The notes under the pieces: model-generated | Seen by the model: only the letters and a program-made list of their open reading frames with translations | The model's database searches: none | What the model was told of the DNA's origin: nothing | Source: Paenibacillus sp. SYP-B4298 | GTDB taxonomy: Bacteria; Bacillota; Bacilli; Paenibacillales; Paenibacillaceae | Length of the DNA: 64,000 nt | Assembly (NCBI RefSeq): GCF_027627475.1 | Contig: NZ_CP115484.1 | Location: 3,890,001-3,954,000, forward strand | Reading direction: 5' to 3' | Made by a program: the position numbers and the translations under genes | Shown here: piece by piece, positions 1-8,829 of the stretch | Position numbering within the stretch: the first letter of the stretch is position 1 | Layout: every line of letters begins with the position of its first letter

Positions 1-292
1 CGAGCAGCGGCTTGCCGCTGCTGCACGCATAACGGAGCAGCCAGCGCTCGCTCTCCTCGCGCTCCGGGGAGTCTCCGCCATACTTGGACAGATCATTGCC
101 CCCGGTAATTAAGAAGCCACGGATCGTCAACTGGCTGAGTATCATCTTCACCGTTGGCAGATGGTTAGGCAGCAGCACAGGCATACAGCCGCAGGCTACC
201 AGCAGCTTGATCCACCGCTGATCGATCGCATCGCGCCGCTCCACTCGCTCACTCCAATCATCTACGCGCAACGTTACGCCAATCATGATCAT
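1..292 (-). CDS. class I glutamine amidotransferase-like hydrolase, partial (gamma-glutamyl-CDP-amidate hydrolase candidate)
   Basis: The 5' part of a gene that runs off the left edge; about 97 residues are visible. Translation starts at 292 (ATGA overlap with the stop of the upstream gene) or at the in-frame ATG at 286. The visible part has the peptidase C26/PuuD layout: MIGVTLR at the N-terminus, a PVLLPNH segment and ITGGNDLSKYGG, the loop that precedes the nucleophile region. The catalytic Cys lies beyond the window. Relatives remove gamma-linked glutamate; in Campylobacter Cj1417 hydrolyses gamma-glutamyl-CDP-amidate and acts with the glutamine kinase Cj1418. Because the gene is translationally coupled to a Cj1418-like gene, I favour this role over ordinary gamma-Glu-GABA hydrolysis. 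Family assignment is good; exact substrate is inference. Confidence 0.7.
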   Translation of the reverse strand, partial: MIMIGVTLRVDDWSERVERRDAIDQRWIKLLVACGCMPVLLPNHLPTVKMILSQLTIRGFLITGGNDLSKYGGDSPEREESERWLLRYACSSGKPLL

Positions 293-2622
293 CGAATAAT
301 CCTCATTTGCTTGCCTGCACAATCAATCGTGAGCAGCTCAGCCTGGCTGCATCGCTGGTACAGCACCTCACCCGCCCCGATTACAGCGGGAATCGACAGC
401 TCGCCTGCACGAATCGCCATATGCGAATTGGCGCCTCCATACATGGTGACGAAGCCCGCAATCCCGGTGGAGAATATCCAGTCATACCCTGGATCAGCGC
501 TTGGCAGCAGCAGGATACTTCCCTTGAAGCGGTCGCGCTCATCCTCCGGGAAGACGACTCGTCCGGTCGCCTCACGAAGCGTAATATAGTTCGGTTCACA
601 TTCGGGATAGCTGAAGCGCCATACATCAGCAGGCTTGGTAATTAGAGGCGGCAGTTCCAACTGCAATGTCGCCTTGTGCCGTCGCTTGCCCTCCTCGATG
701 CTGCTATGCAGCAGGCTGCGCAGATCCCCATCCGACTCATAGGCTCGCTTAATGACGAGTATGTTTGCATAAGCAGCCTCCTCCTTCGAGATGCCGTATT
801 CAGCCGCTACTTCCCCGAACAGACGCAGTGCCTCGCTCAAGCTTTTGGTGAACACGAATTTGGAGTATTCTCGCCCCTCAATCGCCGTCTTGAGAAAATC
901 GAACAGTTGCAGCACATCGCCGCCAAGCAAGCCGTGCTCCAGCAGCAGCGCCTGGATGCGCCGGTACTGCGCGAGAGACAGCGAGAAGGACGGCTTATCC
1001 GGCTTGTCACTGCTATTTTGCGACAGCTCGAACGCGAAATATTGCTCCGGAGCCTCATCATAGCGTGGTGAGCACAGCTCATAGGTGCCCGGACGAAGAT
1101 GCCCATATTTATCCAGAAATGATTGTTTATCCAATTCACTGTAGTCCTGGCTGATTCGCGAGCTGACCGTCTCCAGACTGCTCATATAGTGCTGATAGTC
1201 TGTATCAGAGAGAATATCGATCGCAACGAGCGAGCGCAGCAACTGCACCGCGATGAACCCTCCCCTGGCCAGCCCGGCAAATGGCAGCGTGCCGTAGCGC
1301 TTGCAATCCTCCAGCAGCCAGTAGATTTGGGATACCTTATCCAGCGAGCTGTCCATGATGATTGCCCGCCGAGCCTCCAGCTCATCGATCCGCTCCAGAT
1401 CGCTGCGCAGCAGACCATTGTTCGGACCAATGATGTGATTGGTCAGCTCCTTGAGGCATTGCGCCAACTGCTCCAGCTCGGCAGGGTCAAAGCCATGCTC
1501 CAGCAAGCCCGACAACTGCCGATCCAGGTCGAAGGTGAAGCAGGAGAAGATAATCTCGAACTCGACCTTATCATGATGCTTCGGATTGGCAATCAGACGC
1601 TCCATATAGTAATTGAGCAGCTTCTCGCTTAATGCCGCATCCAGCTCTCTCGGCAAAAAGGAATTAAAGCTGACACGCACATCAATGTACGGAACGCCCC
1701 CAAGATCGATTAGCAGCGGAAAGCTGCGTACATTCTGATACCCGTATCGGCTGCGCTGGTACGCCCATATACTGTCGGTTACCAGCTCCTTGTATAGTGA
1801 CAGCGCGAGCGGACGTGGGCGAACGCCGATAATCTCGGCCGGGTTCCAATCCGGCATGACACCGTACACCGTCTTGCTGCCGAACAGATACGGCTGCCGC
1901 TGCTGCCCCTGCTCCACCTTGTCATGAATGCGCTGGAGCAGCTCGGTCTGCTCCCTCATATCGGCCGGCTCGCAGACGGCTGCCAGCGGGCGGGCCTGGA
2001 ATAGATAGAGACGGCCAGCCGTATCGAATGCGAACTCAATATCGAGCCGTGAGGTCATCAGGATCGCCTCCAGCTCTCTGATCAGGGCAATCACTCTGTC
2101 CAGCGGCTCGGCCGGCGGCTCGGGAGAGCCTTTAAAGTAATAGTAGGTTTTCAGCCCCCCACCTGTCCCGGCCGTCACCGAATCGGAGGCTCCACTGCTG
2201 TCATCGTAATTAATGACGATGTAGTGTCCGCCGTTATTCGGGTTGGCGCTGAAGGCGACGCCGCTGGATGCGATATCCGCTAGCATCGGCTGGATGAATA
2301 CATGATGGAGCGCACCGTCCTGCTGGGGGTATGAGGCAATCACGCTATGGACTGCGAGGATGACCTCGCCCTCGCCATGCACATCCAGCACCGAATCATA
2401 TCGTCCAGCGAGCGAGGCCTCCGCCCCATCCTCACCGGCGGCGCTGCTGCGGACAATTAGCGGCTGCCCCGCCCAGGGCAGCTTCCGCAAGCGTTCCAAT
2501 ACGCCGGCCTGGTTCATGCGCCACTCTCCCACGGCAAATTGAAGCTGAGGAAGCACAATCGCCTCGGTTACCCGCTCCTTCAACCGCTCCAGCGTCTCCG
2601 ATTTCGTACCGAACACCATCAC
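289..2622 (-). CDS. PEP-synthase-related L-glutamine kinase-like enzyme
   Basis: A 777-residue protein with the domain order of PEP synthase/rifampin phosphotransferase relatives. The N-terminus FGTKSETLERL is followed by the ATP-grasp motif RSSAAGED (58-65), SGVAFSANP (120-128) and the DIEFAF...QARPL end of the nucleotide domain (194-213). A middle domain follows, then a C-terminal phosphohistidine domain, YGGANSHMAIRAGEL, with His734 as the likely phospho-acceptor. Length, N-terminal motif and His position fit Cj1418, which phosphorylates the amide of L-glutamine (ATP to AMP + Pi) in phosphoramidate synthesis; PhtL of the phaseolotoxin cluster is another relative. The gene overlaps both neighbours (TGA/GTGATG upstream, ATGA downstream), so it is translationally coupled. 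Start is GTG 2622 or ATG 2619 behind GGAGGGAG. A generic PEP/pyruvate-binding phosphotransferase remains possible. Confidence 0.75.
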   Translation of the reverse strand: MMVFGTKSETLERLKERVTEAIVLPQLQFAVGEWRMNQAGVLERLRKLPWAGQPLIVRSSAAGEDGAEASLAGRYDSVLDVHGEGEVILAVHSVIASYPQQDGALHHVFIQPMLADIASSGVAFSANPNNGGHYIVINYDDSSGASDSVTAGTGGGLKTYYYFKGSPEPPAEPLDRVIALIRELEAILMTSRLDIEFAFDTAGRLYLFQARPLAAVCEPADMREQTELLQRIHDKVEQGQQRQPYLFGSKTVYGVMPDWNPAEIIGVRPRPLALSLYKELVTDSIWAYQRSRYGYQNVRSFPLLIDLGGVPYIDVRVSFNSFLPRELDAALSEKLLNYYMERLIANPKHHDKVEFEIIFSCFTFDLDRQLSGLLEHGFDPAELEQLAQCLKELTNHIIGPNNGLLRSDLERIDELEARRAIIMDSSLDKVSQIYWLLEDCKRYGTLPFAGLARGGFIAVQLLRSLVAIDILSDTDYQHYMSSLETVSSRISQDYSELDKQSFLDKYGHLRPGTYELCSPRYDEAPEQYFAFELSQNSSDKPDKPSFSLSLAQYRRIQALLLEHGLLGGDVLQLFDFLKTAIEGREYSKFVFTKSLSEALRLFGEVAAEYGISKEEAAYANILVIKRAYESDGDLRSLLHSSIEEGKRRHKATLQLELPPLITKPADVWRFSYPECEPNYITLREATGRVVFPEDERDRFKGSILLLPSADPGYDWIFSTGIAGFVTMYGGANSHMAIRAGELSIPAVIGAGEVLYQRCSQAELLTIDCAGKQMRIIR

Positions 2623-5534
2623 GACACACTCCCTCCGCTCCCTTGCCTGGCTATGCCGGAGAGCAGCAGCGCCTTATATTCCACGCGCTCCGATTCCTCC
2701 ATTTGCCGCTCTGCTGCGAGCAATTTCATGCAGAGCCGGTAGATCACAGCCCGAACTGCTCCAGACTGTCCGGCCGCCGCCTCATATGCCTGCTCGAACC
2801 GGAAGGGCTCCTTCAACTGCTCCTCCAGCTCTGCATAGCCGCTGATCCCTTCGCTCTGGCTTCCTACTGCTCCGCCATGACGACTTGTCGCCGCCACGCT
2901 AGCGGCATCGGCTGCGCTGCCCGCCCCCTCCTCGCCTGCGCGCTCCGCCTCGACCTTCTGCTTCATGTCGCCAGGCTCGCAATCATAGCCCCAGGCCCGA
3001 TACTTGACCAGCAGCATGCGGGCCAGCCTGGACTTATCCAGAGGAGATAGCAGCTCGTCATAGGTTTTGGAGACCGTGCGGTCTGTGAACCCGGACAACA
3101 GCTCGGAGGTCAACGAATTCCACCATTTCATCCCGCCGAACGTGCTGCGCAGCAGGCTATCCTCCCACCTCATGCCCAGGTAGGCACAGAGCAGCCGCAG
3201 TGTAGCCTCAGGCTGCGCATGCACATCGTCCAGCCTGACCACATAGGTCTGCTCCGCCCATTCCGGCTTGGCAGGCACACCATGGAACAGCGATTGTAGT
3301 TGAAAGCACAGATTGTATAATGTCGCTTGCCCTGCCTTGAGCTGATAATTCAACGCTGAACCAAAGGCGATGACCGGATTGCGCACCATATACAGCAGCC
3401 TGGTCCAAGGGAATAGCGCAAGCAGACGTTCTGTATCCGCGATATTCGTCCCGAAATGGATGCCCCCCTCCACGATAAGCGGCAATTCTCCCGCCTCCGG
3501 CTTATAGCTTCCGCCCAGCGCAACGAATGCCGCCAGATGTACAGACTGATAGAACAGCTTCAGGTCCAGCTCTTCTGCTGTCTCTACAATCTCCATCCAT
3601 TCCTGCCGGAAGCGGACACGATCGATCGTAAAGAGCTGATCCCGCTCCTCGCCGAGCGCGCACATGCCATTCATGCGCGGCTCCTCCAGCACGCGCCCCT
3701 CATTGAACTCACCGGGGAAGGCAGCGAATATCGCCTCTACCAGCGCCTCCAAGTCCGGCCGCCCGTCAGCCATCCCTACCTGCTTCTGCCACAGCTTGAA
3801 CAGCTCCGGCCCGCTCAGCATGGTCACGATCACCTGGGGGTGTCCGTCCAGCAAGCTCTTGAGCAGGTGGGTGCCGCTTCGTCCATAGCAATAGATGCTG
3901 ACCACCTTGTTCAGCGATGCTGCATAGTCGCGCTTCGTCAGCCTCATGCTGCCGACCAGCCCGCGCAGCCGCTCGCATTCACGCGCCAGCATCGCCCCCG
4001 CTCCAGAGGAGGCTGCAAGCCGCTCCGCCCGCGCATACAGATCCAGCGCCTCCAGCAGCTTGCCCTGCTGCTCGCAGAGGGCGCCCAGCTCCTGCAGCAC
4101 GGACAGCTCCTCAGGCTCGCGAAGCAGGCGCCGCCGTAGCCGCTCCGCCTCCTTCTCCAGCAGATGCGGGTGGATTCGCAGCAGCTTGCCAGTCGATGTT
4201 CGCGGCAGTCGGGGGGTCCAGCAGAAGCGGCGCGGCAGCTTGTAGTCTGCCATCTGCTCCTGGCACCATGCCAGCAGCTCCGCCTCCTGCAGCCCCGCCT
4301 CCCGCTCGATATGAGCTTCAATTCGTTGATTGTCCTCAGAGAGACAGACCAGTACCTCACGCACCTGCGGATGCTGCTTCAGCCTGGCTTCTACCTCCTG
4401 CAGATTCACCTTCAGTCCGCCGATAATTTTGATGCTGTCCGACCGCCCCTGGACATGTACATAGCCATCGTGATCCACATAGCCGCTGTCTCCCATATTG
4501 AACCAGCCTTCATGCCAGCGCTCCTGCCCCGCAGGAGGCAGATACGGACTCTCCGGCAGCGCGGCCTGCAGCTCGCCCTGCTCGGCGCGAAGCTGAACGC
4601 CTGGAAGCGGACGGCCGACACTCTCCGGGCAACGCCCCTCCCAGTCCATCGTCAGCACCCCCGTCTCGCTCGTGCCATATTGCTGCCCGATCGATACACG
4701 GTATCGGCTGTAGAACGCCTGATGCGTCTCCAGCGATAGCGCCTCCCCTGCGGAGATGGCGTGCTTCAGATGCTCCAGCGGCGCGGCTGCTGGGGCTTGC
4801 GCCAGCAACTGGTAATGGAACGGAACACCGTACATGATCGTAATCCGTTCCTCGCGCAGCGTCTCCAGCAGGTGCGCGCTCTGATTATTCCTCGGGAAAT
4901 AAAGCGTTGCGCCAACGTATAACGTCTGCAACAGCCCATTCAGCAGGCCATAGGTATGCGTCAGCGGAGAGAGCGTCAGCACTCTGTCGCCAGGCTTCAT
5001 CAGCGGCTCGGCAGTCAGCTTGTACATGTCATGTATAATCGCCTCCCGCCTCCTGCCGATCGCCTTCGGCCTGCCCGTAGAGCCGGAGGTGAACAGGATG
5101 AGCGCATGATCCGGGTTATGGAGCCGCTCAGGAGTTGCCAGCTTCATCATCTCCACCTCTACCCGATCCTCAAATGCTGCCAGCGGATTCTGCCTGCCGA
5201 TCGACCGGATATAGTAATGGGGCTGATACTGCTGCAGCAGCGCTTCACTCTCCGCCTGCTTCAGCCTGCTGTCCAGCAGCATCACCTGCGCCCCCTGCCG
5301 CCAGACCGCGTACAGCAGTGTAATGAAGGTCAGCGAGCTTTTGACATGCAGCGCCACCAGATCACCGGCTTGAACGCCGGCATCTGACAGGCTGCACCGC
5401 TGCTCCTCAATCTCCTGCTCCAGCCGCGCATAAGTGACAGCAGATGCGCATTTCAGCGCCAAGTCATCTGGCGCCGCCGCATGGGCAAGGAGCATGTGCC
5501 CAAATGCTTGCCTATCGATTGAGTGTAACTGCAT
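2619..5534 (-). CDS. acyl/aryl-AMP ligase - sulfotransferase fusion protein
   Basis: About 971 residues; I start at ATG 5534 because GGAGGGGGAGG lies directly in front, rather than the longer frame from 5561. Residues 1-460 are an ANL adenylation enzyme: FTSGSTGRPK (about 148-157), QYGTSETG, FNMGDSGYVDHDGYVHV and the catalytic-Lys loop RTSTGKLLR. A helical, TPR-like linker follows (about 470-530). A sulfotransferase domain comes next, with the 5'-phosphosulfate loop YGRSGTHLLKSLL (about 550) and the 3'-phosphate motif YMVRNPVIAFGSALN (about 715). The last 120 residues contain an Ala/Gly/Ser-rich stretch and helices without a recognised fold. The ligase probably activates an acid for one of the two ACPs; the second domain would transfer sulfate from PAPS. 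It overlaps the KS-like gene upstream by 23 bases. The fusion is unusual; the acceptor is unknown. Confidence 0.82.
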   Translation of the reverse strand: MQLHSIDRQAFGHMLLAHAAAPDDLALKCASAVTYARLEQEIEEQRCSLSDAGVQAGDLVALHVKSSLTFITLLYAVWRQGAQVMLLDSRLKQAESEALLQQYQPHYYIRSIGRQNPLAAFEDRVEVEMMKLATPERLHNPDHALILFTSGSTGRPKAIGRRREAIIHDMYKLTAEPLMKPGDRVLTLSPLTHTYGLLNGLLQTLYVGATLYFPRNNQSAHLLETLREERITIMYGVPFHYQLLAQAPAAAPLEHLKHAISAGEALSLETHQAFYSRYRVSIGQQYGTSETGVLTMDWEGRCPESVGRPLPGVQLRAEQGELQAALPESPYLPPAGQERWHEGWFNMGDSGYVDHDGYVHVQGRSDSIKIIGGLKVNLQEVEARLKQHPQVREVLVCLSEDNQRIEAHIEREAGLQEAELLAWCQEQMADYKLPRRFCWTPRLPRTSTGKLLRIHPHLLEKEAERLRRRLLREPEELSVLQELGALCEQQGKLLEALDLYARAERLAASSGAGAMLARECERLRGLVGSMRLTKRDYAASLNKVVSIYCYGRSGTHLLKSLLDGHPQVIVTMLSGPELFKLWQKQVGMADGRPDLEALVEAIFAAFPGEFNEGRVLEEPRMNGMCALGEERDQLFTIDRVRFRQEWMEIVETAEELDLKLFYQSVHLAAFVALGGSYKPEAGELPLIVEGGIHFGTNIADTERLLALFPWTRLLYMVRNPVIAFGSALNYQLKAGQATLYNLCFQLQSLFHGVPAKPEWAEQTYVVRLDDVHAQPEATLRLLCAYLGMRWEDSLLRSTFGGMKWWNSLTSELLSGFTDRTVSKTYDELLSPLDKSRLARMLLVKYRAWGYDCEPGDMKQKVEAERAGEEGAGSAADAASVAATSRHGGAVGSQSEGISGYAELEEQLKEPFRFEQAYEAAAGQSGAVRAVIYRLCMKLLAAERQMEESERVEYKALLLSGIARQGSGGSVS

Positions 5535-6435
5535 AGCCTCCCCCTCCAAATCGATCATCATAGACCACAGCCGGCCCCGTCATCTCCCCTCGGCTCATTC
5601 GCTCTGCGGCGATGACCACCTCTGCCAGACCCTGATTGCCTGAGAGCGGACGCGCACGTCGAACACCATCGGTATTCTCCGACCGCCGCGATTCAATCTC
5701 GCTTATGCAGACCATGGCCATATCTCCGGAGCCATAGGCATCCACGCAGCTGTGCTCATCCTCTTGGTCGGCTGACCTATCCGGGGGCGCATCCACACTC
5801 GCGCTTCGCTCCAGCAGCAGCGAGACGGCGTGGTCGCAGGAGCGCATTGCTGCGGCATCCCCTGACAGCTCAGCCAGCAGCTCATCCGCTCGGGTCGAGT
5901 GCAGCTCTACGCCAATGACCAGCACCTGCCCGACATCTGGCAGCTCGCTATACAGCGTGGCAATCTCCAGCAACGCAGACAGCCCGTCCCCTTGGTGGGC
6001 AAGCGCCGTCATACGTCCGGTGAAGCCGAATTGTCTGGAAGCGTATCCCAGGATCGAATTGGGCACCGATTGGTAGAACAGCAGCGGATTATGAACCTGT
6101 CCTGCCAGCAGATTACGGCTGGCGCAGTCAGCCGTTGCCGTATCCCCCATCGCGCTTGCCAGGATGATGGCCAGCTTCTCGGGCTGGTGGATGTTCCCTG
6201 ATTCCAGATGCATCTGAATGATCCGGTAGACGAGCGGATTGAAGGTCGACTCGATGAAGCCCGGCACCGGAGCCAGCTCGGCTGTCAGCGGCAGCTCCAT
6301 GTCTGCCGACGTTGCGGCAGAGGCGGCCGATGCTTGCTGCGACCACGACTCGATGTAATTGGCCATCCCTTCTACTGTCTCTCCCCAGGGTCCTACACAA
6401 GTCGAAGCGATAACTCGCAGACATCCTCTGCTCAT
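5512..6435 (-). CDS. ketosynthase-like protein without active-site Cys (chain-length-factor-like)
   Basis: 307 residues starting behind an excellent ribosome site (GAGGAGGTGG). It resembles the N-terminal half of beta-ketoacyl synthases: MSRGCLRVIAS, then SAMGDTATADCAS, PLLFYQSVPNSILGYASRQF and VLVIGVELHS. Where a condensing enzyme has the nucleophilic Cys, the sequence reads TALAHQGDGLSALLE, with no Cys at the elbow, and the C-terminal HGTGT/His motifs are absent. This is the pattern of KS-like subunits of type II systems and aryl-polyene clusters, which shape the pocket of a partner KS and set chain length. It overlaps the active KS gene by 4 bases (ATGA), supporting a KS/CLF heterodimer. 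It could alternatively be a decarboxylase-like or purely structural subunit. Confidence 0.7.
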   Translation of the reverse strand: MSRGCLRVIASTCVGPWGETVEGMANYIESWSQQASAASAATSADMELPLTAELAPVPGFIESTFNPLVYRIIQMHLESGNIHQPEKLAIILASAMGDTATADCASRNLLAGQVHNPLLFYQSVPNSILGYASRQFGFTGRMTALAHQGDGLSALLEIATLYSELPDVGQVLVIGVELHSTRADELLAELSGDAAAMRSCDHAVSLLLERSASVDAPPDRSADQEDEHSCVDAYGSGDMAMVCISEIESRRSENTDGVRRARPLSGNQGLAEVVIAAERMSRGEMTGPAVVYDDRFGGGGYAVTLNR

Positions 6436-7733
6436 CTCGCCACCTCCTCGGGATGCTGAAGCACCAGCGCCGTATTATTGCCGCCGAACGAGGCATTGAG
6501 ATTGACCACTCGTCGCAGTCTGGCGCTTCGCGGCTCATTCGGGACATAATCCAGATCGCAGCTCTCATCCGGCTGCTCGAACCCGACAGTCGGCGGGAGG
6601 ATGCCCTCCTTCATCGCCAGCACCGACAGCGCGGTCTCCAGCGCTCCCGTGCCTTCGAGCAGATGGCCTGTCACCGTCTTCGTCGAGGAGACCGGGGTTC
6701 GATAAGCCGCCGCCCCCAGCGCCTGCTTGATGGCCGCCGTCTCGCTGCGGTCATTCAGCGGCGTACCTGTGCCATGCGCATGAATGTAATCGATCTGATC
6801 CGCAGGCAACCCGGATGCCTGCAGCGCGCGCTCGATCGCCAGCGCCATCCCCGCGCCGTGCGGATGCGGCTGACAGACATGGAAGGCGTCGCAGGACAGC
6901 CCCCATCCGACCAGCTCCGCATGGATCGTTGCTCCGCGGCGAACAGCTTGCTCCAGACTTTCCAGCATCAGCATGGCGCCGCCATCTCCGAGCAGCATGC
7001 CTGAACGGTTGGCAGAGAACGCCCGCACTCGGCCATCCTTGGCAAAGGCACGGCCCGAATCGAATTTGGCGAACATCTCCTCAGTGACGAGCGAATAACC
7101 GCCACATAGCACACTATTCGCCCTCCCCTGCCGAATCAGCTCATAGGCGACCCCGATCGCATTGCTTGAGGCGATACAGGCATTATTCAGGCACAGCCTT
7201 GTGCCCAGCGGGCTCATCCCGTAGCGCTCTGCTATCGTCTGCATATGAAACGCCGGCAGAAATTCCACGGCCGGGACAGCCGCTGGCGCCATGTGCTCGG
7301 ATTGCAATCGTTCAGGACGCCCGCCCTCTGGCTCTGCTCCCTCAGACTCGCTCTCCCAGGCTGCACTGCGGCTGCTGGAAGCCGCCGTGGCAGCTTGCCC
7401 AGCCGCCACCTGCGGAGTCCCCATGTCTATACGCTCGCGCCAGTAGTGCTGCAGGCCGTTATAATCGCCCTGTATGCCTAGCACCAGTGCTGAGCTCGAC
7501 AGATCGGCAAGCCCCGCCGAGGTCAGAGCATCGGCTGCCAGGCGCAGTCCCAGCTCCAGCAGGCTGCCCGTAAAGGCCGACTCGGCGGCTATCCCTGCCC
7601 GGAACGGCGAAGTATCGAAACGAGTGATCGGCCGGAACTGATGCACGCCTGCCAGCACGCTGCTCCGCGCCGCCTCCGCGCCGAAGCCGCTGGGCACCAT
7701 CATCCCGATACCCGAAATAACGACGCGATTCAT
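6432..7733 (-). CDS. beta-ketoacyl-ACP synthase (FabF-like, type II)
   Basis: 433-residue condensing enzyme with intact catalysis: NNACIASSNAIG (nucleophile Cys186), HAHGTGTPLND (His320), SSTKTVTGHLLEGTGA (Lys352, His357) and a C-terminal NASFGGNN. It would catalyse decarboxylative Claisen condensation between an acyl or aroyl primer and malonyl-ACP. An Ala/Ser/Glu-rich insertion around residues 109-150 is not typical of FabF and lies on the surface by analogy. Position between an ACP gene and a Cys-less KS-like gene, overlapping both by 4 bases, argues for a specialised KS/CLF pair rather than housekeeping fatty acid synthesis. No ketoreductase or dehydratase gene is seen in the window. Confidence 0.88.
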   Translation of the reverse strand: MNRVVISGIGMMVPSGFGAEAARSSVLAGVHQFRPITRFDTSPFRAGIAAESAFTGSLLELGLRLAADALTSAGLADLSSSALVLGIQGDYNGLQHYWRERIDMGTPQVAAGQAATAASSSRSAAWESESEGAEPEGGRPERLQSEHMAPAAVPAVEFLPAFHMQTIAERYGMSPLGTRLCLNNACIASSNAIGVAYELIRQGRANSVLCGGYSLVTEEMFAKFDSGRAFAKDGRVRAFSANRSGMLLGDGGAMLMLESLEQAVRRGATIHAELVGWGLSCDAFHVCQPHPHGAGMALAIERALQASGLPADQIDYIHAHGTGTPLNDRSETAAIKQALGAAAYRTPVSSTKTVTGHLLEGTGALETALSVLAMKEGILPPTVGFEQPDESCDLDYVPNEPRSARLRRVVNLNASFGGNNTALVLQHPEEVAR

Positions 7734-8023
7734 GCCTTTTCACTCCTCTCTCCCGAGCCGCCGGTTATACCGCATGTGGTGGCGGCACGTTCCGAAATAA
7801 GCTGCTGGATGGACTGGATGGAATCAAATCGCTCATAGTCCTGCTCCTCCAGCTCCAGACGCAACTGCAGGCGCTGCTCCAGCTTCTCCAGAAACCAGAG
7901 CAGAGACAGCGAATCCATCACGATGCGCGAATCATAGCGAAGCTCCTCAGATAGCGCAACATACAACTGATTTTCCAACAGCAGTTGCCGAATTTCCTCC
8001 AGCGTAATCAGCGGCTCCTTCAT
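7730..8023 (-). CDS. acyl carrier protein (second of two)
   Basis: 97 residues, small and acidic at its core. The phosphopantetheine attachment motif is MDSLSLLWFLEKLE, with Ser38 as the expected modified residue; the preceding helix and the following LEEQDYERFDSIQSIQQLI match the four-helix ACP fold. The C-terminal 20 residues after the fold are irregular and basic. It overlaps the KS gene by 4 bases and the other ACP gene by 4 bases, so the two carriers and the KS are coupled. Two discrete carriers suggest separate roles, for example one holding the starter and one the extender; this is inference. Confidence 0.82.
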   Translation of the reverse strand: MKEPLITLEEIRQLLLENQLYVALSEELRYDSRIVMDSLSLLWFLEKLEQRLQLRLELEEQDYERFDSIQSIQQLISERAATTCGITGGSGERSEKA

Positions 8024-8283
8024 ACCGCATTGGCCCGCGCCTGCAGGGTGGTCAACAGCTCGCCTACCGTATACCCCCCCACATCCAGCAGCTCGCTGTC
8101 CGACAGCTTCACCCCTAGCTGCGCTTCAATACGAGCAGCCAGCTCGATAATCTGGATCGAATCCAGCGCCAGTCCCGCCTCCCCCAGCGGCAGCTCCTCT
8201 TCGATCGCCTGTGGATCGATAGGGAGATTCATATGACCTGTAATCATCTGAACAATAGCCTCATAGATATGTTCTCTCGTCAT
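8020..8283 (-). CDS. acyl carrier protein (first of two)
   Basis: 87 residues with a clear carrier-protein fold. The attachment motif is LALDSIQIIELAARIE with Ser42. The helix-2 signature and a C-terminal GGYTVGELLTTLQARA helix are typical of ACPs of type II polyketide or specialised fatty-acid systems. The stop codon of the preceding chorismate-lyase-like gene abuts the start codon, and the 3' end overlaps the next ACP gene. It probably carries the substrate loaded by the adenylation domain or the growing chain. Confidence 0.85.
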   Translation of the reverse strand: MTREHIYEAIVQMITGHMNLPIDPQAIEEELPLGEAGLALDSIQIIELAARIEAQLGVKLSDSELLDVGGYTVGELLTTLQARANAV

Positions 8284-8829
8284 TTATACCAACTCTCCTT
8301 CCTTTACAGTGAATTGCAGTGCCGATTCCATCGTCCTTCTCAGCATATCCGGGTTAAAATATTCGAGAATATGCGCCCCGCATTGCTCATAAGGCGGGAA
8401 TATCAGCTTGTACTCCTTGAACGGTATCCAGCCAGCCTCCTCAAAGCTCAGTTGATACGGCTGACCGAAGAGATCAACAATCTCCTCTGCCCGCCGCCAG
8501 CCGTTGCGAACCATCTGCCGCTGATCGCTTGTGCCGCTTGCACGCAGGACGTGGCCGATGCCTTCTCCCTCATGCACGATTCGCTCCAGCAGCGCAAGCG
8601 GCACGTAATTCGGGTTGATCCTTACGATGTTTTGTGACACATAGCGCTGATCCTTCTCCGTCATGAGGAAGGACTCACGCCATATTTCCCCTCCGGCCAA
8701 TTCCGATTGACCCGCCACGATAGGCCGAAGCCGATCCATGACGATCATCTCCAGCAGATCGGTTGTACGGCTATTCGAGGTGACGAGCAGTTGAAATATG
8801 ATCCATTCCAAGCGATTGGTGTCGCCCAA
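8284..8829 (-). CDS. chorismate lyase-like protein (UbiC/DUF98 type)
   Basis: The longest frame starts at 8907, but a perfect Shine-Dalgarno (AAAGGAGGTGA) lies inside it, 7 bases before an in-frame TTG at 8829, giving 181 residues. That length fits the chorismate pyruvate-lyase fold. Visible matches are WRESFLMTEKDQRYVSQNI, IVRINPNYVPLALLERI, EGIGHVLR (compare PLGRYL in UbiC) and a late acidic residue in HILEYFNPD. Such enzymes convert chorismate to a hydroxybenzoate plus pyruvate. As first gene of the cluster it would make the aromatic primer for the adenylation domain and KS. Similarity is by eye and moderate; a DUF98 protein of other function is possible. Confidence 0.58.
   Translation of the reverse strand: MGDTNRLEWIIFQLLVTSNSRTTDLLEMIVMDRLRPIVAGQSELAGGEIWRESFLMTEKDQRYVSQNIVRINPNYVPLALLERIVHEGEGIGHVLRASGTSDQRQMVRNGWRRAEEIVDLFGQPYQLSFEEAGWIPFKEYKLIFPPYEQCGAHILEYFNPDMLRRTMESALQFTVKEGELV

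Noticed and set aside
1123-1632. 169-codon plus-strand frame opposite the glutamine-kinase-like gene
   Set aside because: Lies wholly antisense to a well-supported enzyme gene; composition is the mirror of its GC-rich codons and there is no ribosome site or family match. The same holds for the other long antisense frames, such as 3456-4139 and 16375-17091.
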